Below, in pieces: positions 19,243 through 27,810 of a stretch of 64,000 nt of DNA. Origin of the DNA: Parachryseolinea silvisoli (GTDB lineage: Bacteria; Bacteroidota; Bacteroidia; Cytophagales; Cyclobacteriaceae). Made by a program: the position numbers and the translations under genes. The notes beneath the pieces are model-generated. The model had not been told where the DNA came from and made no database searches. It worked only from the letters and a program-made list of their open reading frames with translations. Positions within the stretch are counted from its first letter, which is position 1, and each line of letters begins with the position of its first letter. The stretch is from contig NZ_JAIOAO010000004.1 in NCBI RefSeq assembly GCF_021190955.1, positions 248,001 to 312,000 of the forward strand, written 5' to 3'.

Positions 19243-20058
19243 ATGATTCGCAGGGCGAACTATGTCCATTTTTTCCTAATAGGCCTGTTGGCCAGTGCCT
19301 GTGCAAACCATTCTGAAGAAGAAATGGTGGATTGCGCCACGAGTGGTTTGACCCTTGCGGTAGACAACCAGGGTAATCCGTCGGCGTGTGGTGTTGAAGA
19401 CGGCTCCATCACTGTGTCGGGTACGGGCGGCCGTACGCCGTACCAGTTCAGCATCGACGGTAGCACCTTCCAGGCAAACGGTGCATTCAGCAAATTGCTG
19501 GGGGGTAGCTATACTGTTACGCTGAAAGACGCCAATGGTTGTGAATCGACGACCGAGGTTTCCCTGCAGGTACCTTCGAGTGATTTGGCTGTTTCGGCGG
19601 AAACAACGAGCGACAACGGCTGTGGCGAAGACACAGGCACGATTACGGTAACGGCTACCGGTACAAAAACACCCTTCCAGTATAAACTGGGCACGGGCAG
19701 TTTTGGCACGAACCCCGTATTCGAAGACCTGGCCAGCGGACAGTATTCTGTCACGGTGCGTGACGCGGATAATTGCTCACGGGTGATTAGCGCTACCGTT
19801 GCGCGTGGTGCAAGTGGTGTGACCTATAGCGGTGATATCCAGAACATCATTCAGACAAACTGTGCGATCACCGGTTGTCACGTAGCAGGCTCGCAAAGTC
19901 CGAACTTCACCCAGTTCACAAATATTAAAAACAATGCGACTACGATTAAGGCCCGCACGGGTGCCCGAAGCATGCCGCCCGCAGGCCAGCCGGCGCTGTC
20001 ACAGTCAGCCATTGACCAGATTGCCTGCTGGGTGGACGATGGTGCGCTTAATAACTAG
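19243..20058 (+). CDS. SprB-repeat lipoprotein with C-terminal c-type-cytochrome-like domain
   Basis: 271 residues. The lipoprotein signal ends LLASAC, with lipidated Cys20. Two SprB-type repeats follow (about 35-110 and 112-188; GRTPYQFSIDGSTF and GSYTVTLKDANGC). The C-terminal ~75 residues carry C207-X4-C212-H213, a CX4CH haem-like motif common in Bacteroidota, and Met244 in SMPPAG as a possible distal ligand. It is predicted to be a membrane-anchored electron carrier or haem-binding surface protein. It lies 19 bases after the anti-sigma gene and just before a YceI gene, so it is probably in the same operon. Confidence 0.82.
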   Translation: MIRRANYVHFFLIGLLASACANHSEEEMVDCATSGLTLAVDNQGNPSACGVEDGSITVSGTGGRTPYQFSIDGSTFQANGAFSKLLGGSYTVTLKDANGCESTTEVSLQVPSSDLAVSAETTSDNGCGEDTGTITVTATGTKTPFQYKLGTGSFGTNPVFEDLASGQYSVTVRDADNCSRVISATVARGASGVTYSGDIQNIIQTNCAITGCHVAGSQSPNFTQFTNIKNNATTIKARTGARSMPPAGQPALSQSAIDQIACWVDDGALNN

Positions 20059-20082
20059 TCTTAACCTAACCCTATCAGGTTT

Positions 20083-20622
20083 ATGGAGCGACGTGTGATC
20101 CTCGTAGTCCTCGCGCTGGCAATGGTTTTGCCGGCACTGGGGCAAAAGTATAAGGCCGAGAAAGGAGAAACCTCCTTTTTCTCGAAGGCCACGGTGGAAG
20201 ATATCAAGGCGGAGAACACGCAAATTTCCAGCTTGTTTAATGCGACCAGCGGAGATATTGCCTTTTCCATTCCCATCAAGGGCTATCAATTTGACAAAGC
20301 ATTGATGCAGGAGCACTTCAACGAGAAGTATATGGAAACGGAGAAATATCCAACGGCAACGTTTTCCGGAAAACTGCAGGGCTATACGCCCTCGGGGCCG
20401 GCAACACAGTCCGTGACAGCGAAAGGCAAACTGACCATACACGGTGTGGTGCGGCCTGTCGAAATCGCGGGACACGTTGAAAAGCAAGGCGACAAGCTAT
20501 TGATGAAATCAAGCTTTGTCGTCAAGCTGGCAGACTACAACGTGCAGATTCCCAAATTGCTGTGGCAGAATATTGCCGAGCAGGTGGACGTAACCATTCA
20601 AGTAACCTACAAGCCTCAATAA
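20083..20622 (+). CDS. YceI-family periplasmic protein
   Basis: 179 residues with a signal peptide (about 1-20, ending ALGQ). The body follows the YceI lipocalin-like barrel pattern: FSKATVEDIKAEN near the start, KYPTATFSGK and GKLTIHGVVRPVEI in the middle, and KLADYNVQIPKLLWQNIAEQVDVTIQ at the end. YceI barrels bind polyisoprenoid lipids and often accompany periplasmic cytochromes. That fits the cytochrome-like lipoprotein directly upstream and the DUF5777 barrel ten bases downstream. Confidence 0.93.
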   Translation: MERRVILVVLALAMVLPALGQKYKAEKGETSFFSKATVEDIKAENTQISSLFNATSGDIAFSIPIKGYQFDKALMQEHFNEKYMETEKYPTATFSGKLQGYTPSGPATQSVTAKGKLTIHGVVRPVEIAGHVEKQGDKLLMKSSFVVKLADYNVQIPKLLWQNIAEQVDVTIQVTYKPQ

Positions 20623-20631
20623 TCACGAACT

Positions 20632-21534
20632 ATGCGGTTTATATTCAGAACACTTTTTACAGCGCTGGCCTTTACGACATGTTTGACGTTTTCGGCGCGG
20701 GCACAAGACGAGCTGTTGCAAGAACTTTCCACAGGCCAGGAAGACCAGGGCTATATTGGCCAGGCCTTTAAGGGGTCACGGCTGGTGAACGGCCACTCGG
20801 TAGAGACCACCAGCGCCGGCACCCTGGAGTTTATTTTTTCACACCGCTTCGGACGTGTTAACGGCGGATTGTATGAGATGTTCGGTTTGGACGATGCCTT
20901 CGTACGCATTGGCCTGGAGTATGGTCTGACCGATAACCTGAGCGTTGGCATTGGCCGTAACTCAGTGGACAAGACGGTCGACGGCTACCTGAAGTATAAG
21001 CTGTTGCGCCAGACCAGGGAGGGTGTACCTTTTACCATCACGGCATTTGGCAGCGGGGCGTATAAAACGTCGCCCAAGGACGATGAGACACCGGCGGGCT
21101 TTGAAACGATCGACCGGCTGTCGTACACCGGCCAGCTGTTGATTGCCCGGCGTTTTACGTCGAAGCTGTCGCTGCAGCTGATGCCGACCGTGGTCCACAA
21201 AAACTACATCGGCCTGGGCGAGGGTGATACAGAGAATACGCAGGCAGCGATTGGTATCGGTGGCCGTATCAAACTGACCCGTAGCGTATCCGTGAATGCC
21301 GAGTATTACTACCGTCTGAATGCAACCGATAACTCACCATACAAGGATGCCATTGGCCTGGCGATCGATATCGAGACCGGCGGCCACGTCTTCCAGATCG
21401 TGATGACCAATACGCGGGGCATGATCGAGCGGACGTTTATTACCGAGACGGACGGCGACTTCTTCGATGGTGACATCCACCTGGGCTTTAACGTGACACG
21501 CGCTTTTCAGCTGAAGTCGCACAAAGGCAAATGA
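20632..21534 (+). CDS. DUF5777-type outer-membrane beta-barrel protein
   Basis: 300 residues with a signal peptide (about 1-25, ending SARAQ). The family pattern is GQAFKGSRLVNGHSVETTSAGTLEF near residue 45, followed by repeated amphipathic strands with turn motifs such as GLTDNLSVGIGRN. It ends FNVTRAFQLKSHKGK. The family is described as an outer-membrane barrel of unknown function that commonly travels with YceI and cytochrome-like lipoproteins, as here. It is the likely last gene of the 16757 operon, and the next gene starts about 140 bases on. Confidence 0.83.
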   Translation: MRFIFRTLFTALAFTTCLTFSARAQDELLQELSTGQEDQGYIGQAFKGSRLVNGHSVETTSAGTLEFIFSHRFGRVNGGLYEMFGLDDAFVRIGLEYGLTDNLSVGIGRNSVDKTVDGYLKYKLLRQTREGVPFTITAFGSGAYKTSPKDDETPAGFETIDRLSYTGQLLIARRFTSKLSLQLMPTVVHKNYIGLGEGDTENTQAAIGIGGRIKLTRSVSVNAEYYYRLNATDNSPYKDAIGLAIDIETGGHVFQIVMTNTRGMIERTFITETDGDFFDGDIHLGFNVTRAFQLKSHKGK

Positions 21535-21671
21535 TATAAGGCTCCGCGCGTTTGCGTGAGCCACACTACCTGAGTACGTATGTTGTTTCGAGAAGCGGCC
21601 CGATGGCCGCTTCCTGGGATACCTTTTTCTACAACTTTTCTTTTTACACCCTTAAACAAATTTTAATCTGT

Positions 21672-23309
21672 ATGAAACTATTGTTTAACACACGTATGCT
21701 CTTTTTACGGGGCATGCTTTTGACGGTAGCCCTTTCCGCTATAGTGCTTGGTTGCAGTGACGATGATGACACGACACCGGCCGAACCGGAACTGGCGATC
21801 AAGTTGGGTACCAGCGCGACCCTGGGTTCGTACCTGACGGATGGCAATGGAAATACCCTGTATTACTTTACTACCGACGTAGCCGGTGTCAATACCTGTA
21901 CAGGCGGATGTATCGCCAACTGGCCTGTATACAATGCAGCCGGACTGACGGAAGACCTGGTCGGTGAAGGTCTTGATTTTGACGACTTCGCTACCATTAC
22001 GACGAACGGTGTGGCACAGACTACCTACAAAGGATGGCCACTTTACTACTATGCGCCGGGCGGCGTGCGCGAAGCAGCCACCCAGACAACCGGTGAAGGT
22101 GTAGGTGGAGTATGGTTTGTTGCCAAGCCTGATTACACGATTCAACTTGCCAAAGGCCAGCTTATTGGTGCGGACAGCAAACACTACAAGGGTGACTATA
22201 CCGAAGGTGATGGCCCTGTAACATACTTTACCGATGCCCATGGCCGTACGCTGTATGCATTCGTGGTCGACAAGAAGAACGATAACAACTTTACGACCGG
22301 AGAGGCAGCCCACGATGCCAACTGGCCGATCTTCGAAGCTACACCCGATCAGGTTCCTTCCACCCTGGACAAGACACTGTTCGGTACGATCGATGTCTTT
22401 GGCAAAAAGCAACTCACCTACAAAGGCTGGCCGATATACTATTTTGGATCAGACACTCAGCGCGGACAGACAAAAGGTGTAAGCGTGCCGCAACCCGGTG
22501 TTTGGCCGGTAGTAGTGGCAGACATAGAGGAAGCACCGGAAGCCGACGAACCGGAACCGGCAATCAAGCTGGCTACCAGCGCAACCCTCGGTTCGTACCT
22601 GACGGATAGCGAAGGTAATACGCTGTATTACTTTGCTACCGACGTAGCGGGTGCCAATACCTGTACAGGTGGGTGTGCCACCGCCTGGCCCGTATACAAT
22701 GCTGCCGGACTGACGGAAGACCTGGTCGGTGAAGGCCTTGATTTTGACGACTTCGCTACCATTACGACGAACGGCGCGGCACAAACAACCTACAAAGGAT
22801 GGCCACTCTATTACTATGCACCAGGCGGCACGCGTGAGGCAGCCGGTCAAACTACCGGTGAAGGTGTAGGCGGTGTATGGTTTGTTGCCAAGCCTGATTA
22901 TACGATTCAACTGGCGAAAGGCCAATTGATCGGTGCGGATAACAAACACTACAAAGGCGATTATACCGAAGGTGATGGCGCCGTAACATACTTTACCGAT
23001 GCCCACGGCCGCACGCTGTATGTATTCACGGTCGACAAGAATAACGACAACAACTTCACAAATGGAGAGGCAGCCCACGATGCCATCTGGCCGATCTTTG
23101 AAGCCACGCCCGATCAGGTTCCGTCTACCCTGGACAAGACGTTGTTCGGTTCGATCGATGTCTTTGGCAAAAAACAGCTCACCTATAAAGGCTGGCCGGT
23201 ATACTACTTTGGCTCGGATGCCCAGCGCGGACAAACAAAAGGCGTAAGTGTACCGCAACCCGGTGTTTGGCCGGTAGTGGTGAAGGATATCGCGGAAGCG
23301 CCGGAATAG
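21672..23309 (+). CDS. Lipoprotein with duplicated secreted-repeat (COG4315) modules
   Basis: 545 residues from ATG 21672. This start is preferred over one 120 bases upstream because it places the lipobox correctly (LSAIVLGC, Cys28). The mature part is two near-identical ~250-residue units, each holding two Lipoprotein_15 repeats (SYLTDGNGNTLYYF, CTGGCIANWPVY, LTYKGWPIYYFGSD). The family is secreted and its function unknown; it is sometimes linked to surface redox or stress. Each unit keeps the Cys pair of CTGGC. The duplication is recent enough to be obvious at the nucleotide level. Confidence 0.88.
   Translation: MKLLFNTRMLFLRGMLLTVALSAIVLGCSDDDDTTPAEPELAIKLGTSATLGSYLTDGNGNTLYYFTTDVAGVNTCTGGCIANWPVYNAAGLTEDLVGEGLDFDDFATITTNGVAQTTYKGWPLYYYAPGGVREAATQTTGEGVGGVWFVAKPDYTIQLAKGQLIGADSKHYKGDYTEGDGPVTYFTDAHGRTLYAFVVDKKNDNNFTTGEAAHDANWPIFEATPDQVPSTLDKTLFGTIDVFGKKQLTYKGWPIYYFGSDTQRGQTKGVSVPQPGVWPVVVADIEEAPEADEPEPAIKLATSATLGSYLTDSEGNTLYYFATDVAGANTCTGGCATAWPVYNAAGLTEDLVGEGLDFDDFATITTNGAAQTTYKGWPLYYYAPGGTREAAGQTTGEGVGGVWFVAKPDYTIQLAKGQLIGADNKHYKGDYTEGDGAVTYFTDAHGRTLYVFTVDKNNDNNFTNGEAAHDAIWPIFEATPDQVPSTLDKTLFGSIDVFGKKQLTYKGWPVYYFGSDAQRGQTKGVSVPQPGVWPVVVKDIAEAPE
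21795..23309 (+). repeat. Tandem 765-bp coding duplication
   Basis: Unit 1 runs 21795-22559 and unit 2 starts at 22560, with a period of exactly 765 bases (255 codons). Differences are mostly at third positions and a few codons (for example GVAQ/GAAQ and VREAAT/TREAAG). The acidic linker EEAPEADEPEP joins the units, and the second ends with the shortened AEAPE. Confidence 0.9.
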
Positions 23310-23339
23310 TTGTAACAATCATTATACTATCATACCGTC

Positions 23340-23369
23340 GGGGGGGCTCCAGTGGGGCACCCCCTTTTT
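23340..23369 (+). terminator. Rho-independent terminator
   Basis: A G-rich arm (GGGGG plus GCTCC) pairs with GGGGC-A-CCCCC across a three-base loop with one mismatch. It is followed by TTTTT, 30 bases after the lipoprotein stop codon. Confidence 0.7.
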
Positions 23370-23485
23370 ATGGGGGTACGTAAAATATTTTTTTAAGGCG
23401 GCATACACGAAGGTGGCTGGTTGGCGTTAGGATGGCGTGTGATGGGTTGTGGGGTATTTTGCGCTAACCTATTTGTACAATCGCT

Positions 23486-26416
23486 ATGTTGGTAAATAAA
23501 GATGCTCTGCAGAGCAGCCTGCTGCTCTGTCTGGTTATTTTTTGTCTGCTGCTGCCCGGTGGCCCGGTCTATGCCACACACCTGCGCGCGGGCAATATCA
23601 AGCTGACAAGGGTTGGCGACTGTGGTAGCGGCGGCGGTATTACGTATACCGTGCGCATCGAGGTGTATATCAATACCAACGATACGGACGTGCTTTTCGG
23701 CGGAGCCAATGATTACCTTGATTTTGGCGACCGAAGCCCACGGGTCAAGGTGCCGGAGATCCGTCCGAACGATCCCCGTTATTCTACAAAGGGAATGCCG
23801 TCCGGCACAGCCTATGTCTATTTTGAGATCAACCACTATTTTGATGTGGGCACGTATACGATCAGCTATGTGGAGGAGAACCGGAACGCGGGGATCTTAA
23901 ACATGGACAGCCCGGTGCAGACACCGTTTTACCTGGAGACGCAGGTGGTCATCGACCCTTATTTGGGCTGCAATACGCCGGTGCACCTGGGACAACCGCC
24001 GTTGGGCCGCGCGTGTACGGGCGTAGCCTGGTTTCATAACCCCCAGGCGGTCGACCCCGACGGCATTGACAGCATCTCTTACCAGATGGTCGTTCCCTAC
24101 CGCGACCGTGGTGCTTCGGTCTTCAATTATCTGAGCCCCGCGGCTTCTAAGTTCTACACACACTATGCCCAGGGCAACGAGGCCGGTACCGGTATACCGA
24201 CGTTTACCATTGACCAACGCGGCAATGTTGTGTGGGATGCTCCCGGCATGGTAGGGGAGTATAATATTGCTTTTATCGTCATCGACTGGCGGCGTAAAGC
24301 CAAGGGAACGTATTACCAGGTGGGATTTGTGCGCCGCGACATGCAGATTGTCGTGGAAGATTGCGATAACAAACGTCCGGAGCTGATCGTACCGGAAGAT
24401 ATTTGTGTGACGGCGGGCGACAAGATTCAGGAATATATCAACGCATACGACCTGGATTCGCCACCCGACGATGTGCGTATTACCGCAACCTCGGAGGTAT
24501 TTTCACTGCGCGAATCCCCCGCGACGTTTTCGCCGACGATCTTTCAAACGTCACCGGCGTACGCGGGTTTTACCTGGTACACCCGTTGCGAGCATGTGCG
24601 TGAGCAACCTTATACTGTGTACTTCAAGGCCGAAGATGCCTTTGGACTGGCCGTCTACAAGGCCTGGCGCATTACGGTAGTGGGTCCCGCGCCGATTTGG
24701 AATGATGCACAATTAAATGCCACCCGGCGCACGGCGACGCTGAAATGGGACCGTTATACCTGTCAGAATGCGCAGACCATACAACTATGGCGAAAGGTAG
24801 ACGGCACCAACTTTCAGCCCGACCATTGTGAAACGGGCATGCCACCAGGCTTAGGCTATACGTTGATCGACACGGTGCCGGCACGCCTCTCACCAGACGA
24901 ACCTACGGCGCAGTATATCGATACCAACAACGGGATGGGGCTCGCACCGGGTGCACGATATTGTTACCGGCTGGTGGCGGTGTATCCGGGGCCTGGCGGC
25001 GGGGAGAGCTATGTTTCGCAAGAGGTTTGTGTAGGACCGGTATTGGCCGATGTGCCGATCATTACAAACGTATCGGTGGAGCGGACGGATACACAAGACG
25101 GACTGGTGCGGGTGAGCTGGAAGAAGCCCTTTGATGTCGACCCCGCAGTATACCCGCCGCCATATGAGTACCGGGTGTACCGTGGCGTGGGGTTCGACAG
25201 GGCGAACGATTCCACCCTGGTGGCGACGTTGTTCGGGGATACCACGTACCTGGACGGTGGCTTGAATACGGAGGTGAACGTCTATAATTATAACATTCTG
25301 GGGTATTGCACGAAAAAGAGTCCGCAGTCGGGTAACGACACAACCTTGTTGCTGGGGTCGTCAGCCTGGGCGTCGTCGGTAAGGGTGGGCTCAACCTCGC
25401 AGAAGGATCAAATTACCCTGGGTTGGTCGGCGCATGTACCGTGGTCCAACCAGATAGAAGCACATCCGTATCATTACATTTTCCGGGGTGGTACGGAAGA
25501 TGCCGAAGATCAGTTGCAGTTGGTGGACTCGGTCAACGTGACGGCCGGTGGCCTGCAATATGTCGACAGTGGCCTTACACCCGGCACAACCTATTGTTAT
25601 CGCATTATGACACGCGGAGGCTATGGCAACCCGCAGCGGATACCCGAGCCGCTGGAGAACTACTCCCAGCGTATTTGTGTACAGCCGGGCGATACGCTGG
25701 CGCCTTGTACCCCCTTGCTCACGGTGTCGCTAGTGGACTGTGAGCGCCTGTCCGTTGCCACGCTTTGCATCGCCCGCCCGGGAACGTACGCCAACACGTT
25801 GCAGTGGGAACCGGGCGAAGCGGGGGGATGTAATTCGGATATCCAGTATTACCGTGTCTATTGGACCACGACGTTGGCGGGCGCGTATACACTACTCGGG
25901 CAAGTGGCTGCCACCGAGCGCATGTTTGTACACGAGGGCTTGAGCTCGTATGCGGCGTGTTACAGAATATCGGCCGTTGATTTCTCGGGCAACGAAAGTG
26001 ACCTGAGCGACGCCGTATGCAATGACAACTGTCCGAACTATATGTTGCCGAATGTCTTCAGCCCGAACGGCGATGCGGCAAACCCGGTCTTCAGCGCCTA
26101 CAGCCTGCGCGATTATGCCTGTGCTTCCGACGACTGTGCGGCGCCCGAGCATCTCAAGAATGGTTGTGCGCGGTTCGTGAAAACGGTGCGGTTCAAAGTG
26201 TTCAATCGGTGGGGACGCGAAGTATATTCTTACACCGGTGACTACCGGGACGACATCAATTCCATCTATATTGACTGGGACGGACGCGACAAGAACGGTT
26301 CCATGTTGTCGCCCGCTGTCTATTATTACAGTGCCGAAGTCACCTTCGATGTGCTCGATCCACGCAAAAGCGTGAAGCTCTACAAAGGATGGGTGCACCT
26401 GTTGAACGAGCCGTAG
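23486..26416 (+). CDS. T9SS type B (gliding-motility-type) secreted adhesin-like protein
   Basis: 976 residues with a signal peptide (about 1-32). The N-terminal region (THLRAGNIKLTRVGDCGSGG, then a beta-sandwich with paired Cys) is typical of large Bacteroidota surface proteins. It is followed by PKD-like and several fibronectin type III-like domains (about 390-830; WKRYTCQNAQ, RVSWKKPFDV, TPGTTYCYRIMTRGG). The last ~95 residues (LPNVFSPNGDAANPVF to FNRWGREVY to WDGRDKNG) are a CHU_C/gliding-motility-associated type B sorting domain. This predicts type IX export and a surface location. No catalytic motif is visible. Confidence 0.9.
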   Translation: MLVNKDALQSSLLLCLVIFCLLLPGGPVYATHLRAGNIKLTRVGDCGSGGGITYTVRIEVYINTNDTDVLFGGANDYLDFGDRSPRVKVPEIRPNDPRYSTKGMPSGTAYVYFEINHYFDVGTYTISYVEENRNAGILNMDSPVQTPFYLETQVVIDPYLGCNTPVHLGQPPLGRACTGVAWFHNPQAVDPDGIDSISYQMVVPYRDRGASVFNYLSPAASKFYTHYAQGNEAGTGIPTFTIDQRGNVVWDAPGMVGEYNIAFIVIDWRRKAKGTYYQVGFVRRDMQIVVEDCDNKRPELIVPEDICVTAGDKIQEYINAYDLDSPPDDVRITATSEVFSLRESPATFSPTIFQTSPAYAGFTWYTRCEHVREQPYTVYFKAEDAFGLAVYKAWRITVVGPAPIWNDAQLNATRRTATLKWDRYTCQNAQTIQLWRKVDGTNFQPDHCETGMPPGLGYTLIDTVPARLSPDEPTAQYIDTNNGMGLAPGARYCYRLVAVYPGPGGGESYVSQEVCVGPVLADVPIITNVSVERTDTQDGLVRVSWKKPFDVDPAVYPPPYEYRVYRGVGFDRANDSTLVATLFGDTTYLDGGLNTEVNVYNYNILGYCTKKSPQSGNDTTLLLGSSAWASSVRVGSTSQKDQITLGWSAHVPWSNQIEAHPYHYIFRGGTEDAEDQLQLVDSVNVTAGGLQYVDSGLTPGTTYCYRIMTRGGYGNPQRIPEPLENYSQRICVQPGDTLAPCTPLLTVSLVDCERLSVATLCIARPGTYANTLQWEPGEAGGCNSDIQYYRVYWTTTLAGAYTLLGQVAATERMFVHEGLSSYAACYRISAVDFSGNESDLSDAVCNDNCPNYMLPNVFSPNGDAANPVFSAYSLRDYACASDDCAAPEHLKNGCARFVKTVRFKVFNRWGREVYSYTGDYRDDINSIYIDWDGRDKNGSMLSPAVYYYSAEVTFDVLDPRKSVKLYKGWVHLLNEP

Positions 26417-26430
26417 GCCCGATAAGTCTC

Positions 26431-26461
26431 TTGGTTCGTGATCATTTAATTTCTATTTTCG
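26431..26461 (+). promoter_or_regulatory. Candidate promoter of the cobalamin-riboswitch transcript
   Basis: TTGG at 26431-26434 and TATTTTCG at 26454-26461 are 19 bases apart. Each differs by one base from the Bacteroidota TTTG / TAnnTTTG elements. Transcription would begin a few bases before the riboswitch aptamer. Confidence 0.45.
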
Positions 26462-26477
26462 ATTCAGCATAGGGTTC

Positions 26478-26662
26478 ATACTGCCAATTGGCGGAGTGAT
26501 TAAAAGGGAATCAGGTGTAAATCCTGGACAGTTCCCGCTGCTGTAATCCTCATCCGGCGTTTGCCGGAACGAGCTTTCAACGACAAGACCACTGTCTGCC
26601 GGCTGGTGGACGGGAAGGTGTTGAGAGAGAGGAGAGTCAGAAGACCTGCCCCGTGCCATCAG
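26478..26662 (+). ncRNA. Cobalamin (B12) riboswitch
   Basis: The leader holds the conserved cobalamin aptamer elements in order. These are AAAAGGGAATCAGGTGTAAA near 26502, CCTGGACAGTTCCCGCTGCTG near 26523, a variable hairpin (CATCCGGCGTTTGCCGGA), CCACTG near 26589, GGGAAGG near 26612, and the B12 box AGTCAGAAGACCTGCC at about 26635-26650. It controls the lipoprotein gene at 26816. Bound adenosylcobalamin or a related corrinoid normally turns such genes off. The expression platform between 26663 and 26815 is not obvious to me. A ten-base palindrome TAAACGTTTA lies at 26791. Confidence 0.93.
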
Positions 26663-26815
26663 AGTTTGTAGCCTGCGGTGAACGGGTGTGCGGATGACCG
26701 GGTCGCGTTCTGCGTATTCATGGCCAGCGTATGGTTCAACCTCTGCATGTTGTTCGGTAGTAGAATCAGAGGTTTCTGAGGTTATATAATTAAACGTTTA
26801 CAAAAAAAGTTGACT

Positions 26816-27763
26816 ATGAAAAAGAACATGTTACTCATGTGCATGGCAGGTTTACTATGCCTGGCCGGCTGCACGGATTCTGCGTACGAAGAAGTCTCTA
26901 CCACCGCACAGTCGGTTACCCCAGACGCCTTAAAAGACGCACATGCACGGGCGTCACTGCTGGTGCCGACGAAGTATATTTCGCAGGTGTTTACCTACGC
27001 GCCTGCGCCGGGACAGTTTATCAATACGTTGCCTGCGTATACATCGGGCAATACGGCGGCTCAAATGGCAACGAAGGCGGCTACAGCGCTCGTCGGTAAA
27101 ACAAATGGCCTGGTGTGCCTGGGCGGTTTCGGCGGCTATATTGTTGTGGGTTTTGACCACACCATCGCGAACGTGGCCAGTGTGCGTGACTTTAAAGTAT
27201 ATGGCAATGCCTTCACCGATTGGGCCGAGCCGGGTATTGTCATGGTGTCGCGCGATGTGAATGCCAACGGTTTGCCAGACGATACGTGGTATGAGCTGGC
27301 TGGCAGTGCCTACAATGCTGCCGGCACGATCAAAAATTACCAGATCACGTATACCAAGCCCAGCCCGTTAAATGCCGATGTGCCGTGGACGGACAATCAA
27401 GGAGGTTCCGGTGTAGTGAAGCGCAATTCGTTTCACACCCAGGCGTCGTATTACCCGCAGTGGGAAGGGAACAGCATCACCTTTACGGGTACAAAACTGG
27501 CGAACCATGCGTACGATAGCAACCCGGACCCGTCCGCCGAGCACTGGCTGGCACCGGCCTTTGCCTGGGGCTATGCGGACAATGTGCCCAATGCAGATAC
27601 GAACGCGACATTTGATATTGACTGGGCGGTGAACAGCAGCGGTACACCGGTAAGCCTGACGGGCATCGACTTTATTAAGATCCATACCGGCACGAACCAG
27701 GATGCCGGCTGGTTAGGTGAAGTCTCAACCGAGATTGCGGGCATCGAAGACATTAATCTATAA
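26816..27763 (+). CDS. Cobalamin-riboswitch-controlled surface lipoprotein
   Basis: 315 residues from ATG 26816; a TTG six bases earlier is less likely. The lipobox is LLCLAGC, with Cys19. The body is one beta-rich domain with GFGGYIVVGFDHTI, FKVYGNAFTDWAEPG and DANGLPDDTWYELAGS-like segments. I recognise this as a lipoprotein type that recurs in B12-uptake loci of Bacteroidota, often beside BtuB-type transporters, and that is annotated only as cell surface protein. Corrinoid capture is an inference from the riboswitch. No btuB, btuFCD or corrinoid enzyme is adjacent, and the next gene is convergent, so it is a one-gene B12 regulon unit. Confidence 0.82.
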   Translation: MKKNMLLMCMAGLLCLAGCTDSAYEEVSTTAQSVTPDALKDAHARASLLVPTKYISQVFTYAPAPGQFINTLPAYTSGNTAAQMATKAATALVGKTNGLVCLGGFGGYIVVGFDHTIANVASVRDFKVYGNAFTDWAEPGIVMVSRDVNANGLPDDTWYELAGSAYNAAGTIKNYQITYTKPSPLNADVPWTDNQGGSGVVKRNSFHTQASYYPQWEGNSITFTGTKLANHAYDSNPDPSAEHWLAPAFAWGYADNVPNADTNATFDIDWAVNSSGTPVSLTGIDFIKIHTGTNQDAGWLGEVSTEIAGIEDINL

Positions 27764-27770
27764 GGTATAG

Positions 27771-27804
27771 TTCCTGGCAAGGCCACGTTTTGCCTTGCCA
27801 GGAA
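27771..27804. terminator. Bidirectional terminator between convergent genes
   Basis: A perfect 12-bp stem, TTCCTGGCAAGG / CCTTGCCAGGAA, encloses a ten-base loop. It sits between the stop codons of the lipoprotein and aldo/keto reductase genes and can serve both strands. Confidence 0.8.
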
Positions 27805-27810
27805 TGATCT

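Noticed and set aside
21795-23309. Direct repeats considered as a CRISPR-like array
   Set aside because: The repeat unit is 765 bases and keeps reading frame; there are no short repeats with unique spacers.
21705-23318. Two long similar minus-strand frames opposite the repeat lipoprotein
   Set aside because: They are similar only because the plus-strand gene is duplicated; no signal or motif supports them.
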